Shown here: positions 35,612-47,850 of the stretch, in pieces
How the letters are laid out: each line of letters begins with the position of its first letter
Position numbering within the stretch: position 1 is the first letter of the stretch
Source: Branchiostoma floridae
Taxonomy: Eukaryota > Chordata > Leptocardii > Amphioxiformes > Branchiostomatidae
DNA: 64,000 bases
Assembly (NCBI RefSeq): GCF_000003815.2
Contig: NC_049985.1
Span: 13,171,567-13,235,566, forward strand
Reading direction: 5' to 3'
The notes under the pieces: model-generated
The model's database searches: none
The model's input: the letters and a program-made list of their open reading frames with translations, nothing else
Told to the model about the DNA's origin: nothing
Position numbers and translations under genes: made by a program

Positions 35612-38600
35612 ATGATAAACAGAGTTCTAAAACAACCACTGGGCATTTCAGAGTGTTTCCCGGGAAAAGATCAGACACAGAACTGCGATGGTAGTCAGAA
35701 CTTGAGTTCCGTACACACACATCGACCCTGCAATTTGAAAGGACTGCCCGTGGAGAAGAAAGCAGCGGTATCGTGCCGACAGATCCAAGCTGACGCGTGA
35801 ATCCCCTCCCTGATGAATTATGCCTCTCCAAAGGCCAGGAGGTGACTTTCCTGCTTCACTCCACTGAACAGGTATCCAACCATCAACATCGCATTTCCCC
35901 ACCATCCCCGCCGGCTCTCATAAATTAACACTTTGGCAGCCTGAACCACCAATAATACATCCAAGAACAAAAGATAAGGCTGACGGAATGTATGGGAAAA
36001 GAACTGAAGATCTGGCGATGGTGCTACCGAAGCTATAGCTGCTGTGTTCTTCTCCCATTAGCAGTAAATTCTCAGAGAAGCTGTCCTAGGGGTAGCTAAT
36101 GCGTGAGACAAAAGCCATCATGAACCCAAGAAGCAGAGATAAGAATAGCGCCAACGTCATTCCTTACTGTGCCGAGTAGAACAGGCAATAAGCCTGATAC
36201 ATTAGCGGCAGATATCCACAGATGTGGATGTGTTTTCCAACCAGACTTGAAAGATTTCAGAGCACTGGAATCACCAGAGAACTGTCATCAATTCCCTATC
36301 TACAAATACCTCGGCTTTTATGGCAAAAGGGGTCAGCTACGGAAGGACATCAGAGCAAAGATGCGTCTCCTACACATACTCCTCAGACAATTTTCAGATG
36401 CAAATAATTTCAACAGGAGAGACATTCTCACTAGTGGACGCCGATAAAGGGGAGAGAATCATCCGGGGTAAATGGTGGATGGAGCGAGTAAGCACCTCGC
36501 ATCAGCAGTGTATTTTCTGCTTCAGTTGAGTCTGAACGTCTATGTGTATTATTTTGGTGGGACGGCATCCAAAAGCTCACCTTTTATTGGTGAGCTGAAC
36601 AATATCCCTTTGGAAAATTGCAGACAAAGGTTGTTATTCAAAAGATAACGGTAACAAATGGATGCTGAGTCAAAAGGGCTGATCTGTTCCTCCTGAGACT
36701 TGGGAAAGCGAAACCATTAGACTCTATAAAAAATCTATAACCAGTATCATAATATCATCTACCTGTATTACGTAGCAACATCAGATGCATATGATATCAT
36801 TGCAATGTTATTAATGAATTTTTCATCAAGGCACAACAGTTGTATTGCCAAATGGAATTGTTCATATTTCCATGCACAGCAGTATAAAATTACAATGTCG
36901 TTATAATGCAAAGATGAAAAAATTACTGCAGAATATCTCATGTACTTTCATGTAGCAATTTTGCAAATCACAAAGTCATCAAACCCACCAGGGCGGTGAC
37001 CTATGCAGGTGTGTGTTAGGGATGAAAGGTTTGACCTTTGGGATAAGATATTAATGCTTTTCAGACATTATATAATAAATGTATAAATGTATAAATACAA
37101 TAGACATAAAACATAGACCGGAGACATTGATAAACCACCTGTCACTGATACCTGGCAAATCCCCTTACAAAGAAAGAGAGAACAAGACAATCCCCAGAAA
37201 TAATCAGAAAAGAACCACTAACATATTCATAGATTGGATAATAGCACCCACCCGACAGTATACAATAGATAAAATGTCACTCTGTGATGGACAAAGAAGA
37301 TCCATTCATTATCACTTCTAATGTCTAGTTGGAATGTCAATGTATTGAATTATTGTGAAAACAGACAAAACCCATCAGCATTTAAAGAGGCACTGCTGAC
37401 AGAATCAAACCACTCAACAATAAGAAAAGCCCAGCAATTATACACAACAAACAAGCCATAGCTCTGATGACGGAGGTTTAAAAAATCCATTGCTATAATC
37501 GTTGAATGTTTGAAAAGATTCAACTCTCTGACATACACCAAAGTAAAGGATACCTAAAGGAATCCATTTTATCTCTTTTTTAAGAAAAAAAGAAATTTTA
37601 AAGCACTAACAGATGAGCTGGAAGAAGGGGGAGACAGGTGTTATATTGAGGCTAGGAGGTGATGATGAGTTCCTTACTGGACCTGCAAGCCTGGGTGATC
37701 TCTCATTAGGGCCTTGAGTCCACATTCCCTTGAAGGGAAATCTCAATAACCGTTGCAATCATGATGAAACGCTTCGAGGAAGAAATCGCAACACCGTTGA
37801 TAGATAAAAGCTGGTCACTTCTCACTTCCGTCCCTCGGTAGTCGGCGTGTTTTCAGTTGCCACATGTGCCGGCATATCCCCTCTACCATGTGACGCAGAT
37901 TTCACGCGCTCGCTCCAACGTCAACACCGGCCCGTCCGCCGACAGGGTCTGACCTAAACTGCTGGTAAATACCGCATGATGAGCACATGCTGCAAGGTGT
38001 CCCACAACTCTCCCACTGCCCCGTACACGACCCATTCAAATAGCCTCAACTTCCATGTCTTACATCCCTTGGCTGCATCTTCAATTGCCCTCATGAATAA
38101 AAACTGAGGGAGCCAATTAGAGCCAGTGGCGGGGACTCCCTGAAGTGCTGTATTGCTTGAGACATTACGTTACCTGGCAGCCCATTCTACTCACGGCATA
38201 CGTGCACCGGCCTCCAGTTTTTACATTGAGCTTCACCTCAACTCCCTCATGAATAATTACACAGCACCCTCTAACAGTTGTAGCTGTGAAACCCTTTGTT
38301 ATTCCAAACACATCAGACACCCTCAAAGGGGCCGTTCCCTACCAGAATATATATAGTTACACCAGCTTCTAATACATCATGTACACTTAGGCTTATGATG
38401 TACATTTCATTTCATGAATAATAAGCAACTGTGGTGCTATTAGTGAGTCTTTTCCTATAGAATGTGTATCCGACCATCTCTACCACCTGACTTCATCGGA
38501 TTGGCCGAAGCTCAATCTCCTTAGGAACAAACCAGATGTGAGGCAATCAAGAGGCCGAGTGTTAGCGGGGCTTCGACCCATCACGTCTAATCTCTCAGAT

Positions 38601-40850
38601 TGTATCTGTTGCACCGAAAACATCATGTGACGGGCTTCCCTGTAGGCTGAACTCCGATCCATACACATCGAGATGCTTTCAACTCTAAATAATGTTTTAC
38701 TGCGAGCAAATCCATGTATCATGCCACCGTGGGTTAGAAGAAAAGCACCCACAAGACACATTATGCATGAAAGTATAATGTCACGATAACATTTACAGCA
38801 GGTTTTGTGCTCTATGCTGAAAGACTATGCATCTAAGACTTGCACTAATTTGTCACAAGCCACAATGCCTGTCTGTATGTATCAACACCTGCATAACACA
38901 CCGTGCTCGATCCAACAAATGAGCAGCAGCATAGGAATGCTCAGTTGACTGGGGTGTCACATCCCTCCGCCCAGACCATACATTATGGTGGGTCCCGCAG
39001 GTAAGGAACAATAACCCTGCATACGGAATGAGCTAAGGAACTTGCCATGGGCTATGTATATTGAATAACGTCAAAAGATTTATTCACTGACAGATCTCGG
39101 AGGTATTGGTCAGGCTTCAAGGTGTGTAAGGTATTGAAATATGTAGCTGAGCGGAAATTAATACAAAACGTTGTGTTCAGTACCCTTAAAGTCTTATTAC
39201 AAATGCCTAAGATCATCAAATTGAATGTGATCAAGATTGATCAAGAAGTTTCAACAACAAAAGTGACTTTGCCAAATTTACATTATGACATTATACTTGT
39301 CTTCTCTGTATTGAAGTATACATTGTATGATAATTGAGATAGACATTGATATCCGTTAAGTCCCATCTTCAAAACATTTACATATCATATAATCAGATAC
39401 CAGTATCATCAGATTGTCCTGACATTTCTATTTGACAATTAGAAAAACACAACCAACTGATGAAAACATTTCAAATATTATAACATGAAAGGTTACATGC
39501 AAAATGAATGCAAATTCCTTGTATATGGTTGACTTTAGAAAAATACTCTCATAAGCACCTTATTAACATAGATAGTAAACAGTGATAGTCACATCCATTT
39601 ATACATGTACAATACAAGACCAGAATACCAAGTTCCTATTACCTATTGTTAAGGATGTATGTGCATGCATCTGTGAATGTATGATCAAGACCATTATATT
39701 AAACTATGTAAATGCTCAGTAAGATTCACACAAACAAAGTGCAATTTCCTTTTACTGCCATTCTAGGTCATGGTGTAACCTTCTAGGAAAATCCTTGTCA
39801 CACTGCAATAAAGCCTGACGATGCAATTTCTAGGTGCTCTGGAAGAACAACAAACTGCCCCTGTGTTTTATAGACGTTGTTTGCTATTCCACAAGAACAC
39901 TCCAAAGCCTGGGGCTTGCAGTGCTCGGGGTAGTAATAAACGAAGAGGAGGTATAGAAAACCGCTATCAGGAAGATTACAGGCATGGAGCCAAGTTTCAC
40001 AAATCTCCCCCTGGGTAACCAACAGCAGGAGGTGGCCATTTTATCAGCTTCGCGCTACAGAAAGGAATCCTTTTTTATCGTGCACTTCCAGACCATTACT
40101 GCCCCTAATCTTGACTGGTTGGCTATTTCGTAGTTTGCGCTTTAACCCTATCTTTAAAGTTTAAAGTTGTAGCCAAATAGAGACTTAGTAGAAAAAAGAG
40201 ACTCCAAAGTGGAGAACATTTATCCAATAGTTTTGCTCATTATCATTTGATTGGGGTTTATAAGGTTTCGTAAAGATGAGATTTTATGAATGCCAAACAA
40301 ACAAAACTTGTTGCAAGTACATCTGATTCAGTACATCAGTTATTATTTGACAAATAAACATATCTAAATGTACCACTTCACGTATCGGAAATCAGCATAC
40401 ATTCAACGCATTCCATTGTCAAATACATCCCATAAGTCACAAGGATCCATATCATGCTTTTTAAAAAAAATAAGTGAACTTGATTTCGCCCTGCGATATG
40501 CTAACCTTGAGCAGCTATTTTATGACCTTTACAATAACACCATAACATTGACTGATCAACTCTCCCAGGGATATTGATGAGCCATCAACGGAACTTCCCG
40601 ACATCCTGACATCAAACGGCTTAATAAAGCATTCCGTACAGCCAGCAGGTTAAGCCTCAGACATACAATAACAAGCAGCAGACATACCTTAAACCTCAAA
40701 TTATACAAGTTTTGGGAATCCCTATTCCACACTGGCCTGGAAATCAGGGCATTTTTATGATACTATTTTATCAACAGAATTTTTTTACTATCATGCATAT
40801 GGTAAAAATATTGAAGGAGAGCTAATGGTTGATCTGAAACATGGACATGG
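35612..40850. other. Non-coding DNA, no gene recognised
   Basis: The interval is somewhat richer in GC and CpG than the rest of the window, with several patches that look like conserved non-coding DNA (for example about 37610-37960 and 38090-38270, with CCAATTAGAG and ATGAATAATTACAC words). No exon with a recognisable translation is found. The minus-strand frame at 38480-38761 (93 codons) has no known domain. Confidence 0.45.
37829..37955. promoter_or_regulatory. CpG-dense patch (candidate promoter or exon)
   Basis: The densest CpG cluster outside the LINE at 55 kb and the 49.6-50.2 kb array: repeated CG in TTCCGTCCCTCGGTAGTCGG, ACGCGCTCGCTCC and CCGGCCCGTCCGCCG words. One plus-strand frame stays open for about 50 codons, but the product is not recognisable. 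A transcription start region is equally possible. Confidence 0.25.
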
Positions 40851-41028
40851 TAACGCTAGTTCACAAAGCTGCACGGTTACCTTTATTCATTGTGTTTACC
40901 CACACGGATATAAAGGGATATCAAGTCGACAGACGGTGGTTTCAAGTTGTAATATGTTCAAACTATTGTAGTTTGAAACTATCATCCGTCAACTTGATAT
41001 CCCTATATATCCGTTTTACCTAGCGTTA
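40851..41028. mobile_element. MITE-like inverted-repeat element, copy A
   Basis: The outer termini TAACGCTAG (40851-40859) and CTAGCGTTA (41020-41028) are exact inverted repeats. Inner arms 40906-40926 and 40992-41012 pair over 21 bp with one mismatch (GGATATAAAGGGATATCAAGT against its complement). The left arm carries about 40 nt more than the right. The left half aligns in order with copy B at 42.3 kb: TAGTTCAC, a GGTTACCTTTATTC block, AGGGATATCAAGTCGAC, CGGTGGTTTCAA. There is no open frame, so it is a non-autonomous element. TA dinucleotides next to the GTTCAC start suggest a TA-targeting (Tc1/mariner-like) ancestry. Confidence 0.75.
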
Positions 41029-42303
41029 CACCTAGAAGATGCACAATAAATAGTTGTAACTTGTATGGTAGAAAGAAGCTGAAAGCCCTGTTGATTACAG
41101 AGTCAACAACTGTATCCTATAAAAGCCTAGACTTTGGCCCCGAGCTTGTGAGTATGGCGTGTACTTGACAACAAACTTATCTGCACTTCGAGTCACATGG
41201 AGTGCATGTAAGATACCAGGGTAAACAGAACAAAAACTGTTATCAGAAAGTCCAGGTCCTTATCCCCAAAAGACAAACCTAAAATTTCAAAAGAATACTA
41301 AGTCTAGAAAGGGAACATTCTCGCAGAATGCTTTACCCATAGCCTTTTGTCAAGCTACTTCCACAACACCATACCCTTATTATCCTCACCCTATAGAGAC
41401 TTTGAGACTTTATTAGAAAATCCATTGTGTGTGAGTAAAAAAACTACATCTACTTGCTTTTTGCACCAGGTCATTAATATGATTATTATAATGTACCATT
41501 AAGCTCACATTATGGTATTGTGTTCTTGTATACAACAACAGCTAATAATATCCAACCTAAGCTCTGATTGGCTACGGGCAGAAGAGGAAGAAGAAGAAAG
41601 GAAAAGGACACACCAGCACAAACATAAATATCATCAAAGCTTGTTGTGCCAGAGAACAATGTTTTAAAGATTCAGGAATAATGGATGATTCTATCCTGTT
41701 GGAGCATTTTCTCTTATGTTGTATGTTGTAGCTTCTTGAATACAACATAGATTGCTACTGACAAATCAACAGTTCCAGCTGAGTCCAGAGCAGTGCACCA
41801 CATATGTACTGCCTGGTTCAGTCTGTCCTCGATCTTTGCAACCTGCAATCACAGCAGCCATCACATGTACCTGCACAGCTCTAAATAATAACCTAGCTGA
41901 TGGAACCCCACAGCAGTGGTCGATACATCCCACCACAGCCTCAATTAAAACTGAATTATGCATCTAAATCACGGCTATTGCTCTTATTAGATTCCTGGAA
42001 ATAATGATTCCGTAATCACTTTTGTAGAGATGTAAGAGACAGCTTTATGTCGCTGCAGACGTATTTTCATTAGTGGCGCTTTTCAGTGCACTAGCGTAGT
42101 AAATGTGTGCGGACGTAAAATCATTATAGAATTGGCTGAACACAGCTGCACTACAAAATTTTATTGCTATTGCTAAAGTTTAAATCTTCCAATTTTCTCA
42201 TATGTGTACACTACACAGTGTACATGTACAACAAGATGTGACTAAAGGAATGCGATGAAAATGATTGCAGCATCTTTAATTATATGAAGGAAAGATGTAT
42301 TGT
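41029..42303. other. Between two MITE copies; no gene recognised
   Basis: AT-rich DNA with a GTGTACATGTAC word at about 42217. Overlapping frames of 65-71 codons at 41752-41967 lie on opposite strands and have no domain. Nothing else is supported. Confidence 0.5.
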
Positions 42304-42305
42304 TA

Positions 42306-42504
42306 GTTCACCTTTATTCGAGGGGTAACCTTTATCCGTTGTTTTTGAAAAACTGGGTATTTAGGGATGTCAACTCGACGGCCAGTGGTTTCAAACTGCA
42401 ATATTCTTAAAATAAGGGTCCACTGAACTATTTGAAAATATTGCAATTTGAAATCATGGTATTTAAAACAACGGATATAGGTTACCCTGTGGAGAAAGGT
42501 GAAC
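42306..42504. mobile_element. MITE-like inverted-repeat element, copy B, with TA target duplication
   Basis: A 199-bp element beginning GTTCACCTTT and ending AAAGGTGAAC, flanked on both sides by TA (42304-42305 and 42505-42506). The inner arms 42323-42345 and 42465-42487 pair in 22 of 23 positions (GGGTAACCTTTATCCGTTG type). A third inverted pair around the centre (GCAATATT / AATATTGC) makes most of the element palindromic. There is no coding capacity. It shares ordered sequence blocks with copy A and has the layout of the small MITE families described in amphioxus, though I cannot assign it to a named one. Confidence 0.8.
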
Positions 42505-42506
42505 TA

Positions 42507-43547
42507 GTATTAAGAGGATGGCAAAAGAGTAGAGCCCTTTTTCTATCTACCACTATTTGCTGCACCCGATACACCACACCCAAATTACCCCCGTAATCCC
42601 CGCACTAAATCAAAGGTTCTACCAGGGCTACTGCCTCTAATCCCTCCCTCCAAATTGGAAACTGTCAGCAGAACGACTGTGTCCCAATTACATTCACATA
42701 CTATAGATACTGACGTATATCACAGGCTCCGTAATGTCTTCCCCCATACTGGGTAATACCCATTTGTACTCTTTTCCTCAACACTTCTCCATAAAGCACT
42801 ATACCAACACAATTTACTCCTTTAATAACCTTCCACTGAGACAACTTTAGAACCAATAGCAAAATAAATGCTATATTTGCTTGCCTTCTTACTCTTGAAT
42901 TTTCTAAAAGGGCCATTCTTAGTTATTTCCAGTTTGAATACCCTAAAATCCACAGAATCCAAAGGTTTATTGATTTGCAATTAAGCTTTGCAAAAGAAGA
43001 TCCGGCAGCATTACTGATGCCATGATACTAAAAACTAGGACAGCCATTTTGATTACCTTGCAAAGTAAACTCTTATACATAATGTATTCACTTGCTCTAT
43101 AAAGATTAAACCCTCTTCAGCCATATAACCTCTATTTGCATAGAAAGTGCTTTTGGCCTGGTCTAGAATCTCATTTGGTGTGGGTGGCATACACTTTTGT
43201 AAAGAGATGATAACCCAAAAGCTTTGATTTATCTGATCGCACCATATTCTGCTACATTGCTTAAGAGGATTCTCGTTGAAAAGGGCTTGTACAAAGGGTC
43301 TAAGTTGACAAAATACAAAAGCTAGTCACAAACCTATTTGCTTGGGTAAAGTAACACAATGGAAATGCTTTCTGCTTTCATTTGGATGAGTGTGTACTTA
43401 CATGTACGTTTACTCTGCAGGTACATTGTACAGGGCCAGAAGTTGAGAGCATGGCTTTATTAAGATTGACTGCCTAGAATGCAATGGTGCATGCACTGGG
43501 AAATGCATTTGATAAACTTATCAGGCAAAATCTTTTTTATCTTCCAG
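42507..43547. other. No gene recognised
   Basis: AT-rich DNA without a recognisable exon, ending in the pyrimidine tract that precedes the candidate exon at 43548. Confidence 0.5.
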
Positions 43548-43714
43548 GATGGAAAAAGGATGCTTTTGAGCTACATTGCACTAGCCTGGAGTCCTATCTT
43601 GTATTATATGCTTTGGTCAACTCTGATTGCAGTGACCATTGGGATTGGACCAAAGCTAACAAGGCTGGACTCTTGACTAACATTGCAAAACTTAAAAAAG
43701 CATCTACTAATTAA
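43548..43714 (+). CDS. Candidate terminal coding exon (speculative)
   Basis: A strong acceptor (TCTTTTTTATCTTCCAG, ending 43547) opens a frame of about 54 codons to a TAA at 43714. The peptide has balanced composition with Trp-rich segments (DHWDWTKANK) and a basic end (IAKLKKASTN), unlike the low-complexity frames elsewhere. An AATAAA occurs at about 44082. I know no matching family. Frame length alone is not significant, and upstream exons are not found, so this could also be a relic of a mobile element. Confidence 0.3.
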
Positions 43715-46700
43715 GTTGAAGAATCTGATGTTCTTTCTATTTATTTTTATTTATCTTTAATCAATTAATTTGACTCATAGTTTGTGTACTTTAAAGGGAG
43801 AATTGTGAAGATGATGATTTGTTTATATCCTGAAAGCTTTAACTTAAATCTGACTTATTCATGCTTTAGACTTTCTGTCTATTCCTTTTTAAGGTAGCCA
43901 GTCATGTGGCACACAGCAACAAGAATTTCAATCTAACATCCTAGAAGTGTGGAAGATGAGACAAAGAATATTAGGAGGGATCCAAGCAAAGCTGGTGCAC
44001 CTGCAGTAGCAACTGAAACTGATAGGTGGAGCTGCACATTGGTCAACTGGTTGGAGTGCAATCATCATCATGGTGAGCAATAAACATGATCAAACCCCCC
44101 AGGTAATTTTTCTACTTCTTTCAATAGCAGATAACATAACTGAGTGTACTAGTTAGACAGTGATTGTGCCTCATGTACATCTAGGTCTCACAATCATCAC
44201 ATAGCCTATAACTGTACAGAATGAATAGCAAAATGTACATTTGTACATTGTATTTAAAGGAATACATACAAGAACTTTGTGGATGATTTTCAGTTAATCA
44301 TGCAGATTTGTATGGTAAGTACATTCCATGTACATGTACTTCCTTGCAAATTGCAACTACCTAATACACATGAATTTATTTTTTTAACAATTATCTGAAG
44401 TTTTATGTCTTTTCCTTTCTTTTCAAGTGCCCAGTTGCCAACCCTGCTTCTCCACACTATGGCAGGTATATGGGAGCATTGTTCAATAATAAATTATAAC
44501 TAACTACTCATCCTCACAGCCAGCCATTACCCTGGATAGCCATAGCACTTTATGGCATGCAGTGGACCTTGCCAGTAGTGTGGGGCAATTCTGACTAACT
44601 AGTCAATTTCAGCATATTCTGGACCTTCAGCGTCAATACACTAGTCTATTATGGCCTTTGATATTCTAAAGGCTACTGGAGGTTACGGTTTACATGAAGA
44701 AGAAAGTAGCACTATCTCTTGTCTCTGAGACATTGGGGGACTAACTTACATGTACACATTGTAACAAACGCAATAGGAGAGACTTGCTGTAGATACTGTT
44801 TTGAAATACAGCACATATACAATGTACAATACATGTGTATACATATACAATAGGCCTTGTTTACATTAAGCTACTGAAAATTTGCATTATTTCAGCATTA
44901 CCAGTTGCAACTCCAGATTTATTACACTGTGTTGAGCTGAATAATGACTGTCTCCTTTGATAGTCCCAGAGTAACACTGATGGAACTGCCTGCAAATCAA
45001 TACATTTCACAACCCTCAGCAAAACGACTTTTGCAACTTTTGTTCTGTCAGATATGTAGTCATCATCCTATCAATATTGAGTTTGGGGGATACACACACA
45101 AATTTGAGTCCTTCCTGGCAAAAATATGTGATTTGTGTACACAAAAGTAGGAGGTAATAGATCACCCAAAGGGTTAGTACTTTGGCCCCATCCACATTCA
45201 AGAAAAAACTTCCGATAGAAAGGACCTGTCAGTTCAGTTCAGTTCATCCACCTGTAAAGAACCCGAAAGGAACAGGTCTGCATAGCAACAGCAAAACAGC
45301 AAAGAATACATCTGTGTCGAAAATCGATGTTAATCGATTGGGCGAAAATCGGATTGGAATGTCCTGAATGTGATTGGGGCCTTAGGCTGTCTTTGATGTT
45401 TTGCAAAAGTTATTACCCCAGAGTATGTGCAGGTCCATGTCTTATAACCCACTGCACAACATACACTGATCATGCATAGCTTTAGGGTAATGCAGCCTTG
45501 ACGATCAATAAAATCCCTTCTGGGAACAATAAAGCGTTGGCTAATAGAAAATTTCACATTCTTGAAATATGCACATGTTGCAGTAGTATTTTCAGTGCAA
45601 CAAGTGTACAACACAGAAAGGATGTGCAATCTCTCTTGATATACCAATGAAAAGTTATGACGTGTGAAGTGTGTATTGTTAATGGGCAGCTTACGTACTG
45701 TTTTCTTCTTCCTCTTTGGTGTGGAAAAACAGATTTTGAAAGTTAGCACCTGATTAGATTACCTTATTTGTAATCAAGCTGATTCACTCTTACCATATGG
45801 ACATGTGTAGAAATGTACTTACATGTACAATGTACTGCAACTTAAAACATGCACAGAAATATCCCATATTTCAGTACAATACATACATTGTATCTTCAAA
45901 GACCTAGAAATGAAGCATTGAGGAAAGTTGTCCTGGCTTACGATGTGAACTAAAGAACAGACTGACATGTAATCTTACCTGAAGTATACGTTCCACATTG
46001 GGAGATACCACAGGAAAGTTGATGTGGTCACAGCCAAGTTTGCAAGGGGCAGCCAAGCATAGAGAGGAAAAAGGGAAATATATGTTAATATCTATCCAAC
46101 AATAGTACACACACAAGGATACTTATGCATATTTTTTACCTATTTTCATGTTAGTAGTTGTTTCACTAGTTTTCTTGGATTCGTCTCTAAAAGTTTGTGA
46201 GAAATATCATGATGACTGTACAATGTATGCATATAATACTTTCTGACAGGTTGAGTAGTGCTTGTTTCCCAGTGAAAAAAATATTGTTCTGTTTCAAAAG
46301 AAACAAGAAAGGTACATGTAAAGAACAAGGCGGTAATTCAAATATCTCATGCTAACAAATCCATCTGTTTTTTTTAAAAGAGAACACAAAATTCTCTACA
46401 TTTGCTCATAGTCATACTTTTTTTTGTCAAGCCCAACCATGTTAGCCCATCAATACAACTGTCTCCACAAGTACTCATTCCCCTGGATGATTTTATCACA
46501 TGCAATCAGGCAGGCACGTTTTCTGGGTCATTTAGTTTATGGTCTTAATCTTCATAATCTCGCCCGGAAATTCACGATCATGGTTTGACTCCTGACCCTA
46601 GCAGGAAGTGAGATAACCATGATAAGATCCCCACAGCATAATTCATGGCTCACTACTATAAGAATGGAGTTAGTAGATCATCCATCTTTCTATAAGTACA

Positions 46701-47573
46701 GTGTGTACATGATATGTGAGCAATAATTTTAACATACTGCTAATGATATCCCGCCTTTATGTCCTATCCAAAAGGAAATTACTAAATAAAGCTAGGCAAA
46801 AGACTTATCTACACCTGAGTTATGTAAGGAAATAGGTGCCTTTCCCAACAGTACACCATTGGGGGCTTGTAGGGATTCAGAACCAAAATCTTCAGTTTCC
46901 AAGTCAACAACCCTAATGATTAGACTATGTGGCCACCTTGTTATTATACACATGTATGCATAAGCCTGGATTATAGAAACATCACATGTATTACACACAA
47001 TCCTACTTGTAAGCTTCTTAGTATATGGGAAGTATGCTTTTCACAATCTAGTTAGGATCATTCCCTTAACATCTCAGCACAAATACACGCAGGACAGTCA
47101 AAAATTATCTACAATATGCAAAACTTGAGCTATTGCCTCTACATAAAATATGCCACCAATAACATCCCGTGATGAATTGTTGCTTTTATCAACTGCACTA
47201 TTGATAACCGAATGGAGATGAAAATGCCTTCCCTTGCCGATAATTAAGGCTTCCATGATATCTTTAAGCCGTTATTGCTGTCCTGGGATTTGTGGAAGTT
47301 TTGATTGGTACCTATTGACTCCGTAAAGCAGCAATTAGATTTTCTTATGGGTTCCAGAAAATTGATACCTGTGACAGGGAATAAATTACTAGTTTCAAAA
47401 TTCCAAAATTCATCTTGAGACTTGGATGTAAACATGATAAAATGGATGGCAAGACGGTTAGGACTATTGAAAAAAAACAATTTTTCCATGACTTAATCAA
47501 AAGTAAATTGAGGGTGACATTTTCTATTCATTTTAATCTCTTCAAAGAAATTTTCCTTTTTTCTTTTCTACAG
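43715..47573. other. Mostly non-coding; scattered splice-like signals on the plus strand
   Basis: A 48-codon plus-strand frame (about 43937-44083) ends next to a CATG/GTGAGC donor-like site. A 38-nt segment with a strong acceptor and donor lies at 44428-44465. A TTCAG pentamer is repeated three times near 45230. Minus-strand frames of 60-139 codons (45330-45749 is the longest) have no recognisable domain. No gene model can be assembled with confidence. Confidence 0.4.
44428..44465 (+). other. Candidate micro-exon
   Basis: A long pyrimidine tract ending TTTTCAAG (44427) is followed by 38 nt open in at least two frames and a donor GGCAG/GTATAT. The splice signals are good but the segment is too short to judge coding content. 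It could belong with the candidate exon at 43548 or be coincidental. Confidence 0.2.
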
Positions 47574-47682
47574 GTCTGACACAGAAAATGAGAAGGGAGT
47601 CAATAAATTAGTTTGGTTAAATGGTGCATTGCATTGTCAGTATAGTTCTGACACTTCATCGATACAGAACCAAGGTACTTAG
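47574..47682 (+). other. Candidate exon with strong splice signals, coding status unclear
   Basis: The acceptor is among the best in the window (CCTTTTTTCTTTTCTACAG). The 109-nt segment is open for 35 codons in one frame but ends in TAG exactly before the donor GTAAGA. About 40 nt later comes another acceptor-like CTCCAG, with a 42-codon open frame to 47851. The 40-nt gap is short for an intron. A non-coding or decayed transcript fits as well as a protein. Confidence 0.25.
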
Positions 47683-47850
47683 GTAAGACAAAGCAAGAAA
47701 CAAAATCTATTTTATGCTCCAGGTGTTTACGGCCACATGGGAAAGAGATGACCTAGATAATGTATGGCAAGATGAAAGCCAGGTATTTATTAACTTCTCT
47801 ACTTCAAACAAAGGACCTCAGGCCTGGTATCAGTCAAACTGGTTAGCACA

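Noticed and set aside
35305-35831. Frames of about 110-130 codons running through the N run
   Set aside because: They exist only because the 100-N gap contains no stop codons.
38555-38590. tRNA-like boxes (AGGCCGAGTGTTAG and GCTTCGACCC)
   Set aside because: The A-box-like and B-box-like words are only about ten bases apart, no acceptor or anticodon stems can be drawn, and there is no downstream T-run terminator.
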